This document shows, in pieces, positions 5,857 to 10,470 of a stretch of 10,470 bases of DNA. Position 1 is the stretch's first letter. Every line of letters begins with the position of its first letter. A model generated the notes under the pieces. That model was given only the letters and a program-made list of their open reading frames with translations. It made no database searches and had not been told where the DNA came from. Both the position numbers and the translations under genes were made by a program. This DNA is from Pavlovales sp. CCMP2436 (lineage: Eukaryota; Haptophyta; Pavlovophyceae; Pavlovales). Where the stretch lies: positions 12,522 through 22,991 of the forward strand of contig MU632036.1 of NCBI GenBank assembly GCA_026770615.1, read 5' to 3'.

Positions 5857-6514
5857 GTCGCTGTGACCGTCCGCGCGCACACGCTCGCGGCGCGCTCGGA
5901 CGCGAGCTCTTTTAACAGTTCGCGTAACGCAACGCCCTGCGCCCGCCTGCACGGCCTCAGAATTAATGCCACTAGGGTCCAAACTCAGAATCCGACCCAC
6001 GGTGTTGTCTACTCGCAGTCTAGCTCAAGCTGTTAGCTGTCAGTGTCACGCTCAGAAGTCTGAGCTCACGATATAGATTGTTTATGGTAGGAATGTAGTC
6101 CGACCGGGCCTGAGAAGAAGATTAGATTTGTACTCTGGGCCTGGACGGCTGGGCCAGGGTACAAATATTGGCAGCCAACACTCTTCTCAGTCAGTAGGCA
6201 AGAGAACCAGTACTCAGGATGTTTTGATCCAAGTAAAAATTTGAAGATACCCCTGGGCTATGGCTCAGGTCATCCCTTCCCAGCACAGTGCACACGACCA
6301 TTCATAGCGATTTCCCGAAGCCAGTCACGAAATCTGGCCAGTTATTTTTTAAATATGTACATCTGCAGTAGCTTCGTATCTAACTTTTCAAGAAGCGACG
6401 CCACCAATAAGTAACTTACTTCTTAAAATTATATACAAACAATTTTTTTTTTAATTACATACGGAAAACTCATATTTAAAACAAGTTGTAGGGGCGCTGG
6501 TGAACGCTTTCAGC
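5857..6514. other. Non-coding stretch after the LTA4H-like gene
   Basis: No conserved reading frame was seen. It should contain the 3' untranslated region, but no AATAAA lies close to the stop codon. A nested hairpin is at 6110-6190. The part from about 6340 to 6480 is AT-rich. Confidence 0.6.
6110..6190. repeat. Nested inverted repeat (stem-loop)
   Basis: The inner arms 6126-6141 and 6151-6166 pair over 16 positions with one G-U and one mismatch around a 9-nt loop (TGGACGGCT). The outer arms CTGAGAAGA (6110-6118) and TCTTCTCAG (6182-6190) pair perfectly. Confidence 0.7.
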
Positions 6515-6598
6515 ATGGCGGATCACCTTTTCAACAAAATCACCTTGTTAGTTACTGATTTACTACCCCACGCACACGAATTCATAATTTTCTGAAAA

Positions 6599-6844
6599 AT
6601 GTGCAAAATAGAGCTCGCCGAGACGAATCCAGCGAGCCTAGAGCGAGCTCTGGCTTCGAGCATGGAGGCTCGCAATGCTATGGATGGTCGTCTCCCACTT
6701 GCGGGCTGGAGGGGGGTGACCGAAGCCAGAGCCCCTAGACGCAGAATTGAGCGAGGAACTTGTAACTTCAGAAATGCGGTCCGACGCCTGATTCTAACAG
6801 GGAAGTACAAGAAAACGGCCTCAGAAGTGAGGGTGGTTTTTTAA
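6599..6844 (+). CDS. Hypothetical small open frame, 81 codons
   Basis: The first codon is GTG and the first ATG is at 6661, so the true start is unclear. No family was recognised. The C-terminal half (APRRRIERG, NFRNAVRRLILTGKYKK) lies in the left arm of the inverted repeat 6732-6836. The right arm encodes a similar but stop-broken sequence on the minus strand (NF, then HLILTEKYK). That hints the left copy was once under coding constraint, or is simply younger. It may be an exon fragment of a mobile element or chance. Confidence 0.2.
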   Translation: MCKIELAETNPASLERALASSMEARNAMDGRLPLAGWRGVTEARAPRRRIERGTCNFRNAVRRLILTGKYKKTASEVRVVF

Positions 6845-6982
6845 ATTTGCACATACGAGTCACATACGAGTCACATACGCCCCACCCTCAATTTTTAGGT
6901 CATTCTCTTGTACTTTTCCGTTAAAATCAAGTGTCAAACCACAGTATTGAAGTTATTTCCTGCTCAATTCTGCGTCTAGGGG
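6732..6982. repeat. Long imperfect inverted repeat, arms about 105 and 101 nt
   Basis: The left arm 6732-6836 matches the reverse complement of 6882-6982. The ends are perfect over about 21 bases (CCCCTAGACGCAGAATTGAG side), and most internal differences are transitions. The 45-nt spacer holds CACATACGAGT repeated about 2.5 times (6850-6880). Confidence 0.85.
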
Positions 6983-7083
6983 TAAATTTAAAGTTTGGTA
7001 ACTATTACGAGAACCCTATCCAACATCGTTATTTCCTAAAGTTTAGACCTGGCCCGGTCGAATCTGATCATTTGTTTCGAACG

Positions 7084-7126
7084 GCAGCTTGTTTCCCGCG
7101 CGCATTTGAAGCTCGCGAGACAAGCT
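7084..7126. repeat. Short inverted repeat
   Basis: CAGCTTGTTTCCCGCG (from about 7085) faces CGCGAGACAAGCTG (to about 7125), pairing imperfectly around a loop of about 13 nt. Confidence 0.45.
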
Positions 7127-7177
7127 GGAGAAATAAATAATAATAAATAAATGACTAAATCCACTACCCTACCCCGG

Positions 7178-7260
7178 GCTCGTCGGCCGACGGTGATACC
7201 CCTACCTGGGGACGGTGATATTCCTACCTGGAGCTCCTCGGCCGACGGTGATACCCCCAG
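7178..7260. repeat. Short tandem repeat, 54-bp period
   Basis: GCTCGTCGGCCGACGGTGAT at 7178 recurs with one change at 7232. Within it, GACGGTGATAnnCCTACCTGG occurs at 7189 and 7211, with a partial third copy at 7244. It lies just before the armadillo reading frame and may be promoter, leader or intron sequence. Confidence 0.75.
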
Positions 7261-7431
7261 TAAGCCCCTGGGCACTACCTTGTTCGATGTGCGGGCTACC
7301 ATACATACTACAGGACCAAGCTGCGCCGCGCACGAGAGCACCCGAAGGGGCTGGAGGAGGCCGCGTCGAGCCAGGCGCCAACCGCCTGGCAGACCCACCT
7401 CGTCGCCGCCCCGCCCGAGAGCACCCGCAAG

Positions 7432-8114
7432 ATGGCGGCCAACACCTTCCACAGGTATATGTGTGGCCGGCGGGTGGCGCGCCTGCGGGGCCTAGACGCT
7501 GACGACCAGGCGAACGCTGCAAACGCGCTGGCACGGCTGGCCCGTGACGACGCGAACCTCCGCGCATTTATCGTCGCCGCGGGCGCACTACCGTTGCTCG
7601 TGGAGTTGTTGCGCGCTGGTTCCGAGGCTGGCAAGTCGAACGCAGTGGCTGTGATCGCAGAGCTCGCCCAGGATGCGCCCAACCGTGCAACCATCGTCCC
7701 GCGGGCGCGCTGCCGCCGCTCGTGGAGCTGCTGCGCACTGGCACCGAGAGATGTGAAACGAACGCAGTGGCTGTAATCGGAGAGCTAGCCAAGGACGTGT
7801 CCACCCGCGCAGCCATCGTCGCCGTGGGCGCGCTGCCGCCGCTCGCGGAGCTGCTGCGCACTGGCACCGAGAGATGTAAGACGAACGCAGTGGCTGCGAT
7901 TGGAGAGCTAGCCAAGGATGCGCGCACCTGCGCACTTATCGTTGCCGCGGGCGCGCTACCGCCGTTCGCGGAGGTGCTGCACGCTGACACCGAAGACGCT
8001 AAGGCGAGCGTAGCGTCACTACTAGTAGGGCTGGCCACTGAGATGCAGCTTGAGATCAGCGCCCTGCAAACAGAGCGCGATGCGCTCGCCGAGGGCTTCG
8101 AGTCGCTCGTATAA
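7432..8114 (+). pseudogene. Armadillo-repeat part of an ARM-BTB protein, frameshifted
   Basis: From ATG 7432 the frame reads into ARM repeats of 41 residues with the signature NAVAVIGELAKD, then AAGALPPLVELLR. Repeats begin at about 7510, 7636, 7758 and 7881, and the last leads into a coiled-coil-like tail (EMQLEISALQTERDALAEGF). ARM repeats form a superhelix for protein binding. One base is missing after 7698: TCGTC then CCGCGG, where sister repeats have TCGTCGCCG. The frame therefore shifts in repeat 2 and continues from 7699 in the next frame to TAA 8112-8114. The frame is also open upstream of 7432 to 7264 (LRRAREHPKGLEEAASSQAP, from 7321), after a plausible acceptor CTACAG at 7308-7313, so the true start may lie in an earlier exon. 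If the deletion is a sequencing error, the gene part is intact. Confidence 0.75.
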
Positions 8115-8144
8115 CTCGTTGGCCCGGTCGAAACGGGGCACGTC

Positions 8145-8804
8145 ATGGCCTTCCGCTTGCCTGGCGGCGAGCGGATTGGCGGCAGCCGGCTGCTGCTCGC
8201 GCACGTGTCGCCCTACTACGAGAATTTGCTCTTTGGCGGCATGGCGGAGGGCACGAGCTACGTCGAGCCCGACCCGGACTTCTCGTCGGCCGCGCACCTC
8301 GCGCTGCTCGGCCAACTGCACGCGCTGGATCACGCCGCGCTCCCGGCCTCCCTTGACGTGCGGCTCGAGCTGCTCTGCCTCGCGGCCAAAGTGCGCGGCG
8401 CGCCCAGCGGCGAGGAGGGCGGCGGCGCAGACGCGGCTGTGCGCGTGTTCGAGCGGTGCGAGCGCGCGCTACGCGAGTCGCTCTGCGCGGGCAACTGCCT
8501 CGCCGTGCTGCTGCGGCTCAAGCCTTACGCTGCGGAGATGCCAGGGCTCGTCGACGCGGCGCACGCGGTGGTGGTGGTGCACGTGGTCACGGTGCTCAAG
8601 CAGCCGGAGTGGAAAGAGTTCAGGAAGCAATACCCAGATTCTGCCTCTGACATCTTGGAGGACATCGCGTTTAAGCAGGTTAGTATCAACGCGGAGCAGG
8701 CCAGTGTCATCGCAGAGCTGACACCGGAGGCGGATGGCTCGGGGCGACGCGCAAACAGCCGCGCGCGGCGTGAGCCGCGGACACGCCGTGAAGTCGAAAA
8801 GTGA
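8145..8804 (+). CDS. BTB/POZ-type domain protein, probably the C-terminal part of an ARM-BTB protein
   Basis: 219 codons from ATG 8145 to TGA 8802-8804. FRLPGGERIGGSRLLLAHVS followed by PYYENLLFGGMAEG matches the BTB pattern in which a ligand-free 'hides in the cell until dimerised' loop reads H-K/R-LL-A-SPYF...MF-GGM-E. VRLELLCLAAK and then LRESLCAGNCLAVLLRLKPY resemble the BTB end and the start of a BACK-like helical region. The tail is basic (GRRANSRARREPRTRREVEK). BTB domains dimerise and often recruit cullin-3. The frame is the same as the shifted ARM frame, and only TAA 8112-8114 separates them. The codons between (LVGPVETGHV) look coding, so ATG 8145 may be an internal Met rather than a real start. 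Confidence 0.7.
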   Translation: MAFRLPGGERIGGSRLLLAHVSPYYENLLFGGMAEGTSYVEPDPDFSSAAHLALLGQLHALDHAALPASLDVRLELLCLAAKVRGAPSGEEGGGADAAVRVFERCERALRESLCAGNCLAVLLRLKPYAAEMPGLVDAAHAVVVVHVVTVLKQPEWKEFRKQYPDSASDILEDIAFKQVSINAEQASVIAELTPEADGSGRRANSRARREPRTRREVEK

Positions 8805-9500
8805 CCTGGTCGCACTTGTCACCCTCGCGTCCGCGGCCGTCCATACAAGGATGTACACCCTTGGTCCGTAACTTAGTTATTAACTTATTTACAGATAGAT
8901 AAATTAATATAGTTAATAAACGTTTCAAGTTGATTAGCTTCTCTATTTAATATCATCGTTCTGATTTTCATTACACTAATGTAACTAACTACACCAAGTC
9001 ATATACTTATGGACGGCCACGGTTACGCCAAAGCAGTAGCACCCGGCGGTCCGCAAGGCCGACTGGGCACACCGTCGGTAGTCCATCAAGCTCCTGAAGT
9101 GGCTCTGTTAAATAAGTAAAATTTCTAATAATCAATTAATTACTACCAACGATGTCCAACGGAAGCCATGCCCACGCGTACATTAGCCGGTGCCCTCGTT
9201 ATGGCAATACTTACTAGCAGTTCTTTCTTTTACAGAAGCATTGATCACACGGCCGGCTCGCGGCATCCTAGCTAGTTTGTCAGCCGAGCAGCCGCTTGGG
9301 CTGCGCCCTGAGCGCGAGCATGGTCACATTGGTAAACGATGTACTAATTATTTATGTAGGATAATCCGACAGACTATGGCTTCGGTCAGGGGGTGGCAGC
9401 CCGCAACTGCGGAACGAACAGGTCAAATGTTGAAGTACTCCGCTCTCGCGGCACGTTGGACACGGTGCCCCCCGAGGGGGGCGCTGCCTGGCGCGCCACC
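8805..9500. other. Region without a recognised gene
   Basis: AT-rich from 8870 to 9000. An inverted repeat has arms at 8831-8845 and 9008-9022 (14 of 15). A 35-codon open frame at 9168-9275 starts MPTRTLAGALVMAILTSSSF, hydrophobic like a signal peptide, and contains a good acceptor-like tract ending TTTTACAG at 9235. None of this is enough to call a gene. Confidence 0.5.
8915..8920 (+). promoter_or_regulatory. Possible polyadenylation signal
   Basis: AATAAA lies about 110 nt after the BTB stop codon in an AT-rich stretch. It is consistent with a 3' end for the ARM-BTB transcript, but the hexamer is common in AT-rich DNA. Confidence 0.35.
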
Positions 9501-10190
9501 ATGATGCTCTTCGTCACCATGCTTCTGCTTCCGTCGTGCGAATCGGCGGGCGAAATCGACGATCAAGGCTGCCGGCACGCAGAGACGACGATCAAGGCTA
9601 CCAAGACCACGACGACAATGCGGCTTCCTACGAGTAGGGCGGGCGTTGCTCCGCGCGGCAGCAGGCTGCACGCGGAGACGACGATCAAGACTTCCAAGAC
9701 TACGACGACAACGGTTGCGGCTGGACACGTTGCGGGCGCCTCTGGCGCGCGCGCCGCCTCCTCCGCGCCATCGCTGACGACTAACAAGCAACATGCTCGG
9801 GCAACTTCTAGGATTACACTCCTTCCCCGCCCTGGTGTGTACGCCGGAAAATCTCGAGCAACGGGGGTCTTCCCCGTTGGGCATCACCTGCGGCTACTGC
9901 AGCCGATGGTGAAAAAGACCATAACTCGAGGTGTCTCCATGGCCGCTTTCAATCGCCTTACGATGGCGAGGAGTGGGCCGGGCGTGCGCATCAGGGACCA
10001 GGTTCGGAAAATTGGTGCGCTTAAGCTGCGGGGGGCTAGGAGCCCACCGCTGCGGGGGGCTGGTGGCAGCTCACGGGGGACTGGGAGCAGCTCACCGTAC
10101 TTCAGTGTGATTGTGGGTGGGTGTGTGGGTGGGTGGTTGGATGCGGGTGTGTATGCGTGTGTGGGAATGGCGAAGGACGGGGGGCTGTAG
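9501..10190 (+). CDS. Tentative hypothetical secreted protein
   Basis: ATG 9501 sits in a near-ideal Kozak context (GCGCCACCATGA). It is followed by MMLFVTMLLLPSCESAGE, which looks like a short signal peptide. The frame runs 229 codons to TAG 10188-10190. The content is low-complexity and includes two related Thr-rich segments (HAETTIKATKTTTT, HAETTIKTSKTTTT) and a Gly/Ser-rich end. The frame is also open upstream to 9393. The same repeat in the second frame gives acidic DDDQGYQDHDDN / DDDQDFQDYDDN, so the coding frame is not settled. No family was recognised. Confidence 0.25.
   Translation: MMLFVTMLLLPSCESAGEIDDQGCRHAETTIKATKTTTTMRLPTSRAGVAPRGSRLHAETTIKTSKTTTTTVAAGHVAGASGARAASSAPSLTTNKQHARATSRITLLPRPGVYAGKSRATGVFPVGHHLRLLQPMVKKTITRGVSMAAFNRLTMARSGPGVRIRDQVRKIGALKLRGARSPPLRGAGGSSRGTGSSSPYFSVIVGGCVGGWLDAGVYACVGMAKDGGL
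9546..9723. repeat. Degenerate direct repeat, about 55 bp
   Basis: The segment with GAGACGACGATCAAGGCTAC (about 9583) recurs as GAGACGACGATCAAGACTTC (about 9675), and both lead to ACGACGACAA and GCGGCT. A shorter relative, CGACGATCAAGGCTGC, lies at about 9558. Confidence 0.75.
10024..10092. repeat. Short G-rich tandem repeat, about 25 bp, three units
   Basis: GCTGCGGGGGGCT occurs at 10025 and 10050, and a third weaker unit is GGGGGACTGGGAGCAGCTCACC. A GGGTGGGTG-rich stretch follows (10113-10138) that could form G-quadruplex structure. Confidence 0.65.
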
Positions 10191-10470
10191 TCTCGGCTAC
10201 GACCCCTGCCCAACGCCTTCTCTGATGCGTGCTTGACATGAAGCTCTCAGACCCAGACCTCTTGAAAACTGCTGAGCCGCTATATATTTATGATAGGGAT
10301 TCAAGCTGGCGTCTGACTGTTCTGCATGTTGTGCTGGTCTGAGCGCTGCGTCGCCCATTGCCTGCTGCGTGCTTTAGTCGGCTGCACTGGCTTGGGCGCC
10401 ACCGCGCGTGCCGATGGATCTCCGGTAGTGTGCCCGGGCAAGGGCGTTTAGAGAGATGATCTGCTGGTTG
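10191..10470. other. End of window, nothing recognised
   Basis: No open frame of note. A TATATATTTA string lies at about 10280 without supporting context for a promoter call. Confidence 0.4.

Noticed and set aside
6515..6595. 26-codon frame MADHLFNKITLLVTDLLPHA...
   Set aside because: Too short and without context or homology; I could not support it as a gene.
8022..8333. Minus-strand open frame over the ARM-BTB junction
   Set aside because: It is the antisense shadow of GC-rich coding sequence; the plus strand has clear ARM and BTB patterns.
9423..9887. 154-codon minus-strand frame in the 3' region
   Set aside because: It is Arg-rich and low-complexity, opposite a repeat-bearing GC-rich stretch, with no motif recognised.
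3577..10350. GGTCTGAGCG shared between intron 7 (about 3613) and the right end (about 10336)
   Set aside because: The match is too short and isolated to suggest a shared element.

Overview
The window is a piece of a nuclear genome from an intron-rich eukaryote. Exons are GC-rich, and introns are packed with simple repeats: (CA)n, long C runs, and AAT/AAC-type trinucleotide tracts. The style, together with a downstream armadillo-repeat/BTB reading frame, fits a protist or alga such as a haptophyte or stramenopile. That taxonomic guess rests on general gene style only and is weak.

Region 1-5856 holds most of one plus-strand gene for a leukotriene A4 hydrolase-type M1 zinc aminopeptidase. I reconstructed twelve exons (228..5856) that join in frame into 423 residues. 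They run from just before the catalytic core to the C-terminus. The N-terminal domain must lie upstream of the window. The catalytic set is present: PYGGMEN, HEIAH followed by the third ligand Glu at the expected distance, VPYEKGF, and GRMK near the C-terminus. The residue matching human Tyr378 is Phe.

The striking feature of this gene is in its introns. Eight of eleven carry one or more degraded copies ('echoes') of the exon end that abuts them, usually with the adjoining splice site. Echoes of an exon's 3' end sit near the start of the following intron. Echoes of an exon's 5' start sit near the end of the preceding intron. One echo is a perfect 33-nt copy of the zinc-motif exon end plus its donor. 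Two acceptor echoes are in frame and stop-free up to the true exon, so they could in principle add 51 and 38 residues. I read this as repeated local tandem duplication at exon-intron borders, but regulated alternative splicing is not excluded.

Region 5857-7320 has no firm gene. It holds a nested hairpin and a long imperfect inverted repeat (6732-6836 / 6882-6982), whose right arm looks like a transition-decayed copy of the left. A short 54-bp tandem repeat lies at 7178-7260.

Region 7321-8804 encodes an armadillo-repeat plus BTB protein. It is interrupted by a one-base deletion in the second ARM repeat (between 7698 and 7699) and by an in-frame TAA (8112-8114) between the ARM and BTB parts. 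It is either a recent pseudogene, a pair of separate genes, or contains sequence errors. An AATAAA follows at 8915.

Region 8805-10470 has no recognisable gene. There is one tentative open frame (9501-10190) with a good Kozak context and a signal-peptide-like start but low-complexity content.
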